From NCBI RefSeq assembly GCF_016756535.1, contig NZ_AP023247.1, forward strand, positions 6,138,501 through 6,202,500: a stretch of 64,000 nucleotides of DNA. Reading direction: 5' to 3'. The notes beneath the pieces were generated by a model, which searched no databases, had not been told where the DNA came from, and saw only the letters and a list, made by a program, of their open reading frames with translations. The position numbers and the translations under genes are program-made. Source of the DNA: Mesorhizobium sp. 131-2-1. Its GTDB lineage: Bacteria > Pseudomonadota > Alphaproteobacteria > Rhizobiales > Rhizobiaceae. This document shows, piece by piece, positions 17,919-26,730 of the stretch; within the stretch, counting starts at the first letter, position 1; the number at the start of each line of letters is the position of its first letter.

Positions 17919-19351
17919 CTAGTACTACAGTTGCGTATATCCTCGGCGTTTATAGTGACTGATCGCGGCGGCGGCCTGATGTCGTCGTCGCCATAGCGAC
18001 CAGGCGATGATGAAGGGCTCTTGTGTTGGCGGGAAGATGAGGATGCGGGCGAGGAGATAGCGGATCTCGGGAACGCTCGGGACGAGGGCCGCCATCCGGA
18101 TCAGGCGGCGATTGGCTCCTTTGGACTCGTTTCGTTCGGTTTGCTCCATGCGCTGCGGCGAAGATCAGCCGATAGCTTGGAGAGGAACGCCAGGGCGGCC
18201 ATGCACAGGCTCATATGGCGATGCCATCCGTGCCAGGACCGAGCCTCGCAATGATCAAGTCCGAGATCATCCTTGGCGCGCTCAAAGCACTCCTCGACCG
18301 CCCAGCGCAGGCCGGCCACTGCCGCCAATTCGGCCAAGGAGGAGCCGGGCAGGGCGAAGACCAGGTAGTAGGCTTTTTCTCCGGATGTCGGTCGCTTGCG
18401 GCGAACGAGAAGCCAATGCTCGAAGCCGCCTTTTGACGTCCAAGGGCGGCGGATGCGTGCCCAGTCGTAGAGCCGGGGCCCTTTGGCGCCCTCACCTGCC
18501 GCATGGCAGACCCAGTCCTCGGGCGCGAGTTCGCCAGCCAGTTCCTCGGGCGAGGTTTCCTCAAACCGATGATCGCCTCCACGGCGCATGAAGTGAGCGC
18601 CTCGGACCGCCAAGACATAGGGCTGCTCGCGAGCTTCCAGCATTCGGCGAAGGCTACTGTCCGCCCCGTAGACGGCGTCGCCCAGAACGTAAGCGCACGG
18701 GATCCCGGCATCGAGCGCCGCCTCGATCATGGCGCGCGCCATCTTCGGCTTGGTCGCAAACTCGACCGTCTCCGGGATCGACGCCTTGGCACATCGCACC
18801 CGATCCTTTGTCCAGCTCTCCGGCAGATAAAGGCGACGATCGACCAGCGCTTGGCCGTAGCGGCTCGCGTAAGCCAAGAACACGCCGATCTGGCTGTTCT
18901 CGATCCGCCCCGCCGTTCCCGAGTACTGACGCGCGACACCGGCGGAACGATCGCCCTTCTTCACAAATCCCGTCTCGTCGACGATCAGGACGCCATCCTC
19001 ATCGCCCAACGCCTCCACCACATAATCGCGAACCTCGTCTCGGAGCCGATCTGCGTCCCAGTGGCTGCGCCCCAACAGCGACTGCATCCGATGGGGCCGC
19101 TCCGCCCCGGACTGCTCCGCCATCAGCCAGCCGGTCTTGCGCTCAATGCCGGAAAGAAGGCCGTCAAGGAAATCCGCGCCCGTCTCCCGCAATTCACGAC
19201 GAGGAAGCACCCGCCCAACCCGCGCCTTCAGCGCTGTGAGCTCCTGCTCCCAAGCCAACAACGATCCCGACCACGAAGCGACAGACATGGTTCCCTCCAT
19301 AACCTGTCCTACGGAATCAGAAAATCAAATGATCCGCAACTGTAGTACTAG
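17919..19351 (-). mobile_element. IS701-family insertion sequence flanked by CTAG
   Basis: Perfect inverted ends AGTACTACAGTTGCG (17921-17935) and CGCAACTGTAGTACT (19335-19349) flank one transposase gene. Both ends sit in CTAG (17919-17922 and 19348-19351), consistent with the CTAG target duplication of this family. The left CTAG is also the last four bases of the IS630 right end, so this element abuts the IS630 copy. Confidence 0.9.
18101..19300 (-). CDS. IS701-family transposase
   Basis: 399 codons, full length. DDE-fold features are visible: GVLIVDETGFVKKGDRSAGV (first Asp region), AYVLGDAVYGADSSLRRML (second Asp) and WAVEECFERAKDDLGLDH (Glu), in the order of IS701 transposases. The start could instead be the internal ATG a few codons downstream (MSVASWSG). 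It is unrelated in detail to the truncated IS701 transposase at 53.5 kb, although of the same family. Confidence 0.95.
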   Translation of the reverse strand: MEGTMSVASWSGSLLAWEQELTALKARVGRVLPRRELRETGADFLDGLLSGIERKTGWLMAEQSGAERPHRMQSLLGRSHWDADRLRDEVRDYVVEALGDEDGVLIVDETGFVKKGDRSAGVARQYSGTAGRIENSQIGVFLAYASRYGQALVDRRLYLPESWTKDRVRCAKASIPETVEFATKPKMARAMIEAALDAGIPCAYVLGDAVYGADSSLRRMLEAREQPYVLAVRGAHFMRRGGDHRFEETSPEELAGELAPEDWVCHAAGEGAKGPRLYDWARIRRPWTSKGGFEHWLLVRRKRPTSGEKAYYLVFALPGSSLAELAAVAGLRWAVEECFERAKDDLGLDHCEARSWHGWHRHMSLCMAALAFLSKLSADLRRSAWSKPNETSPKEPIAA

Positions 19352-19513
19352 GGTTCACAACAGCATGACCGGATCATGGGGAACTTGTGGGCCGCTTGCT
19401 TGCGGAGAACTGGGTGGCGTCACCGACACCCGTACGCTCCGGCCTGGATCTGCTTGATCAGGGATTGATAAATTCGACGCGTCGCTCCCGTGCTGCGAGA
19501 ACCCTCCTCATAC

Positions 19514-19558
19514 TGGACCAATTAAAATCTCCAAAAGTGGCAGTTTAGTTTGGACCAG
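19514..19558 (+). promoter_or_regulatory. Repeated operator-like motif upstream of the B3/B4-LysE-DapA genes
   Basis: ACTGGACCAATT and TTTGGACCAGTG, ~37 bases apart centre to centre, form both a direct TGGACCA repeat and an imperfect inverted repeat (ACTGG-CCAA / TTGG-CCAGT). They lie ~95-140 bases upstream of the first gene. Such spaced repeats are typical of MocR/GntR-type operators, but no regulator gene is adjacent, so the assignment is tentative. Confidence 0.4.
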
Positions 19559-19651
19559 TGAACTGCAATATTGGCTTGCAGTCAGGGAAGCGATCGTGAC
19601 TGGTCGCGCCGGTCATGGATTGCTTGCGCTCGAACTGATGGAGTTGCCTGG

Positions 19652-20341
19652 ATGTTTGAGGGTCCCATCATCGACGCTCGAATTAAGAGTATTGCATCGG
19701 GATTTAGAGCCGTGAGCGTCTACGTCGATGCCACTTCAGCTGAAGAAGGACGTTTCGATCCCCGATTGCTTGGTGAAGCCTGCGATTGCGCGTTGGCGGA
19801 TGGCCCGGCTTGGGCAGAAGCTCATCTGGCGAGTTGGTCCGACGCCTACGCCGTCTTTGGCGCGAAGCCTAACCGTACGCCGTGCTCAGCCCAGGCCCTC
19901 AGAAAGCGGGTTCTGAAAGACGGCACTCTTTCGACGATCAACCCGATCGTCGATCTCTACAACGCCATCAGCCTGAAATACGCAGTCCCGGTGGGTGGAG
20001 AGAATTTTGACGCCTATGTCGGAAGACCCCACCTGACGATCGCTGACGGGAGTGAGACGTTCGACACCATGGTGAATGGAGAGGCGGTCAACGATCCTCC
20101 CTTGCCCGGTGAGGTCATCTGGCGCGACGACATTGGCGTCACCTGCCGACGCTGGAACTGGCGACAGGGCACTCGAACCCGCCTGAAGACCCTAACAGGC
20201 CGGATGTGGTTCGTACTGGAGGCGTTGGAGACCATGCCGGACGATGCATTGGCAGAGGCGACGGATGCCATGGTCGGAGGGCTGAATGCCTTGATGCCTG
20301 GCTGCAAAATCGCGAGCCAAGAAATTGCCATCGCCGGATGA
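19652..20341 (+). CDS. B3/B4 tRNA-binding-domain protein
   Basis: 229 codons from the ATG at 19652 (MFEGPIIDARI), preceded by GGAG. The protein resembles stand-alone B3/4 domains of phenylalanyl-tRNA synthetase beta chains, recognised by NPIVDLYNAISLKYAVPVGG and EVIWRDDIGVTCRRWNWRQG. In the synthetase this domain helps edit mischarged tRNA. The stand-alone forms are thought to act on amino acids or mis-aminoacylated tRNA, but their role is not established. It is the first gene of a probable operon with a LysE exporter and a DapA-like aldolase, pointing to amino acid handling. Confidence 0.8.
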   Translation: MFEGPIIDARIKSIASGFRAVSVYVDATSAEEGRFDPRLLGEACDCALADGPAWAEAHLASWSDAYAVFGAKPNRTPCSAQALRKRVLKDGTLSTINPIVDLYNAISLKYAVPVGGENFDAYVGRPHLTIADGSETFDTMVNGEAVNDPPLPGEVIWRDDIGVTCRRWNWRQGTRTRLKTLTGRMWFVLEALETMPDDALAEATDAMVGGLNALMPGCKIASQEIAIAG

Positions 20342-20425
20342 GGTTTCCGGTCGAGCGAGTGGATCCATGGCCGCCCGGGGCATCCGGCGCGATCGATCCG
20401 ATCGAGATTATCAAGGGCTGAGAGA

Positions 20426-21064
20426 ATGAATGTCGATCTCCATCAGTTGCTCATCGTCTTTGCTGCATATGTCATTGCCGCGGGGAGCCCCGGCCCGAGC
20501 AACATGCGCATTATGGGGGTTGCGATGGCGCGCGGCAGAGGTGCTGCGCTCATGCTCGCCTCCGGCGTCGTCAGCGGCTCGATCTTTTGGGGTTTTATGG
20601 CCTCCACCGGCATCTCCGCCCTGTTGGCCAGGTACGCCCAGGCACTGCTCGTTCTGCAGGTTTTCGGGGGGCTTTACCTGCTATTCCTCGCCTTCAGGGC
20701 GGGACGGTCGGCGCTTACGTCGAACGAGAAGCTGGCGGTGCGCGCATCGACCGACCAAGTCGCTCTTTCGCGGGGTGAGCTCTATAGGAAGGGCCTCTTG
20801 ATGCATTTGGCGAACCCAAAATCCGTGCTGGCATGGATCGCGCTCGTCACGCTGGGGATCGGTCCGAATTCATCGTGGCAAAGCATCGCAGCGATATTGG
20901 GTGGCTGCGCCATCCTAAGTGTCACGATATTCTGCGGCTACGCCATTGTCTTCTCCACACCGCCTATGGTGGCTCTATATCGCCGCTGCCGCCGCTGGAT
21001 CGAAAGTCTGTTGGCGATGTTCTTCGCGTTCGCCGGGCTGCGTATGCTGCTTTCCCGTATGTAG
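20426..21064 (+). CDS. LysE-family amino acid exporter
   Basis: 212 codons, normal for LysE/RhtB. The N-terminal helix leads into AAGSPGPSNMRIMGVAMARG, the PGP signature, with five to six predicted membrane helices and the family's NPKSVLAWIAL segment in the second half. It should be an inner-membrane, proton-driven exporter of an amino acid or derivative; the substrate cannot be told from sequence. It lies 84 bases after the B3/B4 gene and 15 bases before the dapA-like gene, so the three are probably co-transcribed. Confidence 0.92.
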   Translation: MNVDLHQLLIVFAAYVIAAGSPGPSNMRIMGVAMARGRGAALMLASGVVSGSIFWGFMASTGISALLARYAQALLVLQVFGGLYLLFLAFRAGRSALTSNEKLAVRASTDQVALSRGELYRKGLLMHLANPKSVLAWIALVTLGIGPNSSWQSIAAILGGCAILSVTIFCGYAIVFSTPPMVALYRRCRRWIESLLAMFFAFAGLRMLLSRM

Positions 21065-21079
21065 TTTCGAAAGGAATGG

Positions 21080-21970
21080 ATGATGACTTTGTTTCGCGGC
21101 CTGTCGGCGTTCCCCCTTACGCCAACCGATGCGGAAGGGCATGTCGACACTGAGGGTCTGGCTCGTTTTCTCGAGCGTATTCAACGCGCCGGAGCGGACT
21201 CCATCGGCCTTCTGGGGAGCACGGGCGGTTATGCTTACCTCACCAGGGAAGAACGCAAGCGTGCCGTTCAGGCTGCCGTGGAATGCATCGGCGGCAAAAC
21301 GCCTCTTGTCGTGGGTGTGGGTGCATTGCGTACCGATGAAGCTCAGGCTCTGGCGCGCGATGCCAAATCCGCTGGCGCTGACGGCCTGCTCCTGGCACCG
21401 ATGTCCTACGTTCCCCTGAACGAGGACGAAGTCTTCCAGCACTTCGTCGCGGTGGCCGAGGCGGGGGAATTGCCTTTGTGCATATATAACAATCCAAGCA
21501 CCACGCGCTTCACATTCAGCGACGCATTGATCGCCCGGCTGTCAGAGGTGTCCAACATCGTCGCGGTGAAAATGCCTCTGGCGGCGAATGACGATTACGC
21601 GGGGGAACTGGCACGTTTGCGGTCGATGACGCCTGACACGTTCACAATCGGATACAGCGGCGATTGGGGCGCGGCGGATGCCCTGCTTGCCGGATGTGAC
21701 ACCTGGTACAGCGTTGCGGCAGGTCTGCTGCCGGTCCCGGCGCTTGCGCTGACGCGTGCAGCGCAGTCCGGCGACGCGGTGGAGTCCACTCGGTTGAACC
21801 GCGCTTTCGGGCCGCTCTGGACCTTGTTCAAACACTACGGCAGCTTCCGCGTTATGTTCGTCATCGCCGACTACCTCGGTCTGGCGCACGTCCAGCCACC
21901 GCGCCCTATTTTGCCGTTGCCGGAGGACGCCGGAGATGACATTAGGCAGGCATTGGAGAAGCTCGAATAG
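21080..21970 (+). CDS. DapA/N-acetylneuraminate lyase-family aldolase
   Basis: 296 codons, the family's usual length. TIM-barrel landmarks are GLLGSTGGYAYLT (the G-S/T-T-G-E-like pyruvate carboxylate pocket, with Gly replacing Glu), the catalytic Tyr in LCIYNNPSTTRF and the Schiff-base Lys in IVAVKMPLAANDDYAG. The family condenses or cleaves pyruvate with an aldehyde. True dihydrodipicolinate synthases usually read GTTGE, so a different aldol reaction is likely. RBS AAAGGA precedes the ATG. A decayed duplicate of part of this gene lies at 10.1 kb. Confidence 0.9.
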   Translation: MMTLFRGLSAFPLTPTDAEGHVDTEGLARFLERIQRAGADSIGLLGSTGGYAYLTREERKRAVQAAVECIGGKTPLVVGVGALRTDEAQALARDAKSAGADGLLLAPMSYVPLNEDEVFQHFVAVAEAGELPLCIYNNPSTTRFTFSDALIARLSEVSNIVAVKMPLAANDDYAGELARLRSMTPDTFTIGYSGDWGAADALLAGCDTWYSVAAGLLPVPALALTRAAQSGDAVESTRLNRAFGPLWTLFKHYGSFRVMFVIADYLGLAHVQPPRPILPLPEDAGDDIRQALEKLE

Positions 21971-21984
21971 CCGAGCACAGGGCA

Positions 21985-22155
21985 TGCCCAGTGCAACTGC
22001 GTGCGGGCGAAGATGTCGAGCGGGAACTGCCGGTCCTCTCGACCTTTCTCGGCCACGCCAATGTTCGCGACACCTACTGGTATCTATCCGCCGCGCCGGA
22101 GCTAATGACCCATGCCGCGCGACTGCTGGATGAGCGGTGGGAGGTTCGCTCATGA
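21985..22155 (+). pseudogene. C-terminal remnant of a tyrosine recombinase
   Basis: A ~55-codon frame reads ELPVLSTFLGHANVRDTYWY, ending LLDERWEVRS. This includes the GH--V--T--Y end of the catalytic domain, with the presumed Tyr nucleophile in TYWY. The N-terminal and core regions are missing; the intact dapA-like gene ends just upstream. Its stop overlaps the next recombinase's start (ATGA), the arrangement of tandem multi-recombinase cassettes. Confidence 0.7.
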
Positions 22156-22870
22156 GTGCCTCGAACGATCTGGCCGTGCTGATCGAGCGGTGGTTCACCG
22201 ATCGGCTCATGCGACATCGAGGCGTAAGCTCCAACACCATCGCCTCCTATCGCGACACCTTCCGGCTCCTGTTTGCATTCGCGCAGACACGCCTTGGCAG
22301 GTCTCCGTCGCAGTTGACACTGCGGGATTTGGACGCGCCTTTCATCGGTGCATTCCTGGAGGACCTTGAGACACTGCGATCCGCCTCAGTGAGGACCCGG
22401 AACCTCCGCCTCACGGCCATTCGGTCTTTCTTCAGATATGCGTCGTTCGAGGAGCCGGCCCATAGCGCCCAGATTCAACGCGTGCTCGCGATCCCGAGCA
22501 AGCGATGCGACAAGCGACAGCTTCAGTTTCTCACCAGGCCCGAGATTGAAGCGATCCTGGCCTGTCCGGATCGCAGCACATGGCTGGGACGGCGTGATCA
22601 CACTCTGCTGTTGCTGGCCGCGCAAACGGGGTTGCGGGTCTCGGAGATCATCGATCTCGACCGGGACTCGGTGATGCTGGGGCACGGTGCCCACGTGCGA
22701 TGCGTTGGCAAGGGCCGCAAGGAGCGAAGTACGCCGCTCACCAAGGTTGCACAGCAAGCCCTTCGGGGCTGGCTCAACGAGCCCAGGAAGCGGGGCGCAA
22801 CGGCTCTCTTTCCGAACACGCACGGCGGCAAGCTGAGCGCCGACGGCGTGCAGGCGCTGCTGAACAAATA
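22152..22870 (+). pseudogene. Tyrosine recombinase, truncated before the second half of the catalytic site
   Basis: It begins with an ATG overlapping the preceding recombinase stop. The N-terminal SAM-like core-binding domain (RHRGVSSNTIASYRDTFRLL) and the first catalytic Arg in LAAQTGLRVSEIIDLDRDSV are present, then the beta strands with VGKGRKERSTPL. After LSADGVQALLNKYP, similarity stops: the HxxR, H/W and Tyr residues are missing, although the frame stays open to 23006 with unrelated sequence. It is a non-functional remnant created by a junction near 22867. Confidence 0.8.
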
Positions 22871-23285
22871 CCCAAATAGAAGGGCGTCTCAAACCAAAAG
22901 GCACGGACATCAAACGCCATCAGAGCCTCGCCGCTACCCCCGTGGCGGAAGGTTGCGTACAGACTTGCCGCACAGAACCCCAAGGCGAGTGAGCACGCGA
23001 TGCTAATGGCTATGTTGGGGGACGTCGTTTTTGTAGAAGACATTGTTCCATGGCCGAATTAGCCGTGCTGATGCTGCGCTTGCTTCAGACACCGAACCGA
23101 GGTCGCGATGCCGACGCTCGACAGATCGATGCCGCAGCGGGTGGTGCGATGCTTGCATCGCGCCACCCGGCAGACGTGGATTTTGAAAGTTTCACTAAGC
23201 AGCTACGTCGACGGCCAGGGAATTGGAAACAGCAAGGCCGTGAACGGAATTCGGGAGAGGAAGCGTTACTGCCATGGCCGAGACC
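22871..23285. other. Unassigned region between recombinase and effector relics
   Basis: No gene is supported. A minus-strand frame ending near 22900 has a hydrophobic stretch (IAISIACSLALGFCAASLYA) that may be a fragment of a membrane protein, but it cannot be placed. Confidence 0.35.
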
Positions 23286-24150
23286 TCAACGGCCGGTGCG
23301 ATCTCTGCTTCTCCTAGCCTCCATTAGATCCTCTCGGGCGTGATTGTAGGAGTGGCTTATGTCCCGGCCGACTTGACCACCCCGCTGCAGCTGTTCGTGG
23401 GAGGTTTGCGGGCCAACTGTATCACGGACTGCAGCCCCAATACCTGCTATGTGGGCGTCCAGATCCGCACTGCGTTCCTCTGCTGCATGCCGCGGAGGAG
23501 GCATCTGCGGCAAGATGTCTTGCATGCCGGGAATTGAGTGAGCTTGGCCCTGTTGATTTGGATCTAACTGGTGATACATCGCGTACATAGCATTGGATGC
23601 TGTCGACCTGACGTGGCCATCCGGATCGGTAGCCAATTCAGCGGCCTGATCAAAAATGCGAGCTTTATTTTCAGCGTTAAACTTGCTGAAGTTTTGCGCA
23701 GCGTAAAGCGCTCCGATAGCTTGCGAAGATGGATCCATGTTGCCAATGCGATTAACAATACTATCTTGTGTCTCTGGCCGAAGGTAATGAGACACATTAC
23801 TGACTGCTCTGAATTGCTCCAATGCTACTTCATCCGAGGTGTGTCCCAACCCGGCAGTCAATTTATCTCCCAGATCGACGGCTGATCGTCCAAGCTGATT
23901 GGTCCGCGTTTCAAACTTCGCGAGGTCAGTTTCTGGCTCGGTTCGAGTGCCCCGAACGGCTATGCGCTCTCGCCTCCCGAGTTCTTTGAAGGTCCCAAGA
24001 TTTCGCGCTGTATCGCGCGGGTTTAGCGCTTACCAGCCGTTCTGCAACATCGGTCAATGGTCCGTATGGAAGGTCACGGAGGGTACTGCGATTCCCCACG
24101 TCTTGGGATGAACTTGCAGCTGCGCGTGCCCGTTTGTTATCGCGATCCAT
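23286..24150 (-). pseudogene. VirF-like F-box effector (T4SS substrate type), frameshifted
   Basis: Two minus-strand frames together give one protein. 24150 to ~23985 encodes a basic start (MDRDNKRARAAA) and an F-box-like LRDLPYGPLTDVAERLVSAK. After a single frameshift near 23985 it continues through TRTEPETDLAKFETRTNQLG to the C-terminus HAREDLMEARRSRDRTGR. Agrobacterium VirF has the same layout as I remember it: LNLPDHVLTEVAKRL, VRTEPLEKF, and a C-terminal Arg-rich HDDARAELM...RPRSTRG secretion signal. M. loti R7A has a VirF-like T4SS effector (Msi061). No vir system is in this window, so this is probably a decayed effector. Confidence 0.65.
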
Positions 24151-24208
24151 TGCTCGGCCTCCAAAGTCGTTAAGTTACCCAATCAGGGTACCACCGACGC
24201 TTGACCTG

Positions 24209-24670
24209 CTAAACCGATATGAGGTTACAGTTGTAGTCTGGCAGAAGCTTCTCCCAACTCTGGGATACGCCGAGAGCCGTAACCGGGGCAGATTTCCGGG
24301 CGGAAGGGGTTTGCGGCGAGAGCGTTCGTGATTCACCGTTTGCGTGACGCATCAGGATCGTCTCGTAAAAGAGAGTCCGTCGCGATACGCCCCGCGAATG
24401 ACGATGGTACCTTCGGCTTGACTTATCCTTCGCGCTCTGCGGGTCCGACGAGAAAATCAGCCTACCCTTGCTGAGACTACCTGCGGAGGACTTGCCGCTA
24501 CGGCGGTCCTGCTCGATCTCGTACTTGATCTTCTGCCCATCAACGAGGTTTGAAAGTCCAGCCCGTTCTACAGCTGGAGTATGGGCGAAAACGTCCTGAC
24601 CGCCGTCATCGGGCTGGATTAAGCCAAAACCTTTGGTGCTGTTGAACCACTTCACTGTTCCGGTCGCCAT
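24209..24670 (-). CDS. CspA-family cold-shock protein with an unusual C-terminal extension
   Basis: The first ~68 residues are a canonical cold-shock domain: MATGTVKWFNSTKGFGLIQP with RNP1 (KGFGLIQP) and RNP2 (DVFAHTPAV), then DGQKIKYEIEQDRRSGKSSA. Family members normally stop soon after this point (about 70 aa). Here the frame continues for another ~85 residues of low-similarity, Ser/Arg-rich sequence. The gene may have lost its stop through a small indel or rearrangement. The nucleic-acid-binding domain itself looks intact. AGAGGAA precedes the ATG. Role: RNA chaperone or antiterminator. Confidence 0.85.
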   Translation of the reverse strand: MATGTVKWFNSTKGFGLIQPDDGGQDVFAHTPAVERAGLSNLVDGQKIKYEIEQDRRSGKSSAGSLSKGRLIFSSDPQSAKDKSSRRYHRHSRGVSRRTLFYETILMRHANGESRTLSPQTPSARKSAPVTALGVSQSWEKLLPDYNCNLISV

Positions 24671-25026
24671 ATCTGTGTATTCCTCTGTGGCCAGTGCGAA
24701 CCAGACGGGCCGTGAAGCCGATCCTGTTCATATTTCGTAGAGTTAAACCCAGCAAAAACCAGAATTACCCACCTCGGGGTTGCGGCGCGAAAAGCCATTG
24801 CTCTGTTTGGGAACGCACCGAACAGGTGCCGGTGAGCTTGAGCGCAACGCGCTGCAAGACGCTCGAGTGCCGAGGAATCTCTCCGACAAGGATACGTCTG
24901 AGCCGCCCAGTATGCCGGCTCGGCAACCACTCGAATGGATCGAAGCCGATCTGCAAAACGGATGGTGAGAGCGGTGGCTCGTTTCCAACCCATCCTGTCT
25001 CACCAGCGCGGACGCCTGGACGGATG
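24671..25026. other. Leader region of the cold-shock gene, otherwise empty
   Basis: The region lies between the MFS gene and the cold-shock gene, both on the minus strand. It probably holds the promoter and 5' leader of the cold-shock gene. No other feature was seen. Confidence 0.4.
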
Positions 25027-26730
25027 TCAACGCCGGAAAAAGAACCGCATCGATTGGTCCCGCTTGCGGCCAGCTCCAGTCGGCCGCTCGATCGCAAGCG
25101 TGGTTCGAGGAGGAAGCTCTCCCAGGTGCAATGCGAGGAGACGCTGGTCCAACTCCTTGTCGGCTGCCGTAAGGCGGTGGTTCAGGCGAAGGTAGTCCAT
25201 CCAGGTCGGGGTGCGGAAGGTTTCTGTCCAACGCGAAGGCTGCTGGAGGTCGCGCTGGAGATTCCAGTGTCGCGCACCAACGCCGCTTTGTACTCGCCGC
25301 CGTTCCCGCATCTGCTCCAGGAACGCTTCGACATTTGCTTCGGGTATTGAATATTCGATCTTGGCGACGATCGGCCCGCTTCGGGGCTTCAAATCCAGGG
25401 CAACCTGAGGCGTTTCGAAGCCAAGAGGAGCCTGATCGGAATCTTTCCATTGACGGATGGGCAGCAGGAAGCCGGTGCCAGCGACCAGCAGCAGCGCGCC
25501 ACCTGAAAGCTCCAGAGCCGAGCTCAGCGAATAGCTCTCGGCCACCGTACCCCACAGCCAGCTGCCAGCCGCGATGCCGCCGGATGAAAGGGCGTAATAG
25601 ATCGAGAGCGTGCGACCAACGACCCACCTTGGACTCGCCAACTGGACGCTTACGTCCAGCCCGGTCCATGTCACGACCCAGCCCGCGCCGCCGAGCGCCA
25701 GCGCGATAGCCGCCACCGCCACCGAGGGGGTGAAAGCAAGCGATAGACAACAAGCCGCACAGGCGATGCACGACAGTGTCGTCAAACGTTCCTGGGACAG
25801 CCTCCGTCTCAGAATGTTGTTGCAGATGCCGGCGAACAAGGCGCCGGTCCCGAAGCCGGCCATCAGGATGCCGTAAACGACTGGCCCTCCCCCCAGCTGA
25901 TCGCGGGCGACGAGAGGCAAGAGCGCTAGTATAGAGATGCTCGTCAGCCCAAAGAGGGCACCGCGGGCAATTGCTGCCTTGATTTCGGATGACAGGGCAG
26001 TGAAGCGCGCTCCGTCATGGATCGCCGTGGTCAATGGTTCACTCGGCAGCGGTGACGGGCGAACTTGCCATTTGCAGCGCCCTATGGTCCACAGCAGCAT
26101 CAGATATGTAAGCGTCGCCACTGCGAAAGCCGTCAAAGGGCCAAAGGAAGCAACGACGACTCCACCGAGAGCGGGACCGATGCTTCGGACGGCGTTATAT
26201 CCGACCGAAATAAGCGTGACGGCGGCCGGAACATCGCGCTTTCGCAGGATATCGCCAACCGACGCGTGCCAGGCGGGGTCGGTGAAAGCGGCGCCTACTC
26301 CGGCCAAACAGCTGAATGCAAGAACCATCCATGGATTGAAAATTCCGAGACCTGCAAGAACAGTCAGCATCGTCGAGGACGATGCTATCACGCACCAGCC
26401 AGCGAACATGAGATTGCGGCGGCTGTAATTGTCCGCTAGGGCGCCGGCGATAATTGACAGGAGGAATGTGGGCAAGGTTGTCGAAGCCTGCACCAAGGCG
26501 ACCATCACATCCGATGTCGAAATGGTCGCCATCAGCCAACTGATGGCAACCATTTGAATCAGCCACCCTAGACTGGATACCTGTGTGGCAATCCAGATCG
26601 GACGGAAAGTTGAATTCTCGAGCGGCGCGAACGTTGCCGATGACACCGGATTAACTTCTTCACGCGCCACCCCGCTCATTGGGCCGAGCCTCCCTTCGCT
26701 GCCAGTTGTATGAGATTTCTCCCCGCCCAC
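25027..26730 (-). CDS. MFS exporter with C-terminal soluble domain (MFS_3 type)
   Basis: 567 codons; an internal ATG at residue 18 (MSGVAREEV) is an alternative start. About twelve membrane helices are recognisable, with GALADNYSRRNLMFAG as the loop 2-3 motif A. The last ~130 residues (from about IEYSIPEANVEAFLEQMRERR) form a soluble domain resembling the antibiotic-monooxygenase-like tail found in EntS-like MFS_3 proteins. Members export siderophores or other metabolites, but the substrate here is unknown. It is monocistronic. Confidence 0.9.
   Translation of the reverse strand: MGGEKSHTTGSEGRLGPMSGVAREEVNPVSSATFAPLENSTFRPIWIATQVSSLGWLIQMVAISWLMATISTSDVMVALVQASTTLPTFLLSIIAGALADNYSRRNLMFAGWCVIASSSTMLTVLAGLGIFNPWMVLAFSCLAGVGAAFTDPAWHASVGDILRKRDVPAAVTLISVGYNAVRSIGPALGGVVVASFGPLTAFAVATLTYLMLLWTIGRCKWQVRPSPLPSEPLTTAIHDGARFTALSSEIKAAIARGALFGLTSISILALLPLVARDQLGGGPVVYGILMAGFGTGALFAGICNNILRRRLSQERLTTLSCIACAACCLSLAFTPSVAVAAIALALGGAGWVVTWTGLDVSVQLASPRWVVGRTLSIYYALSSGGIAAGSWLWGTVAESYSLSSALELSGGALLLVAGTGFLLPIRQWKDSDQAPLGFETPQVALDLKPRSGPIVAKIEYSIPEANVEAFLEQMRERRRVQSGVGARHWNLQRDLQQPSRWTETFRTPTWMDYLRLNHRLTAADKELDQRLLALHLGELPPRTTLAIERPTGAGRKRDQSMRFFFRR

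Larger units (their letters stand above)
15532..17922 (+). mobile_element. IS630-family element, interrupted by an IS110-family element
   Basis: Terminal inverted repeats CTAGAGCGGGATGAATTTGG at 15532-15551 and its partner ending ATCCCGCTCTAG at 17911-17922 bound the element. Inside is a split IS630 transposase gene. Positions 16291-17652 are a separate IS110-family insertion. Joining the flanks (GATCATGGAC to AATCTCGG) restores the IS630 reading DIVIMD-NLGSHKGK. Confidence 0.85.

Noticed and set aside
24743..25771. 342-codon minus-strand frame overlapping the MFS gene
   Set aside because: It lacks hydrophobic helices or any family motif, and overlaps the MFS gene, whose frame has clear membrane helices.
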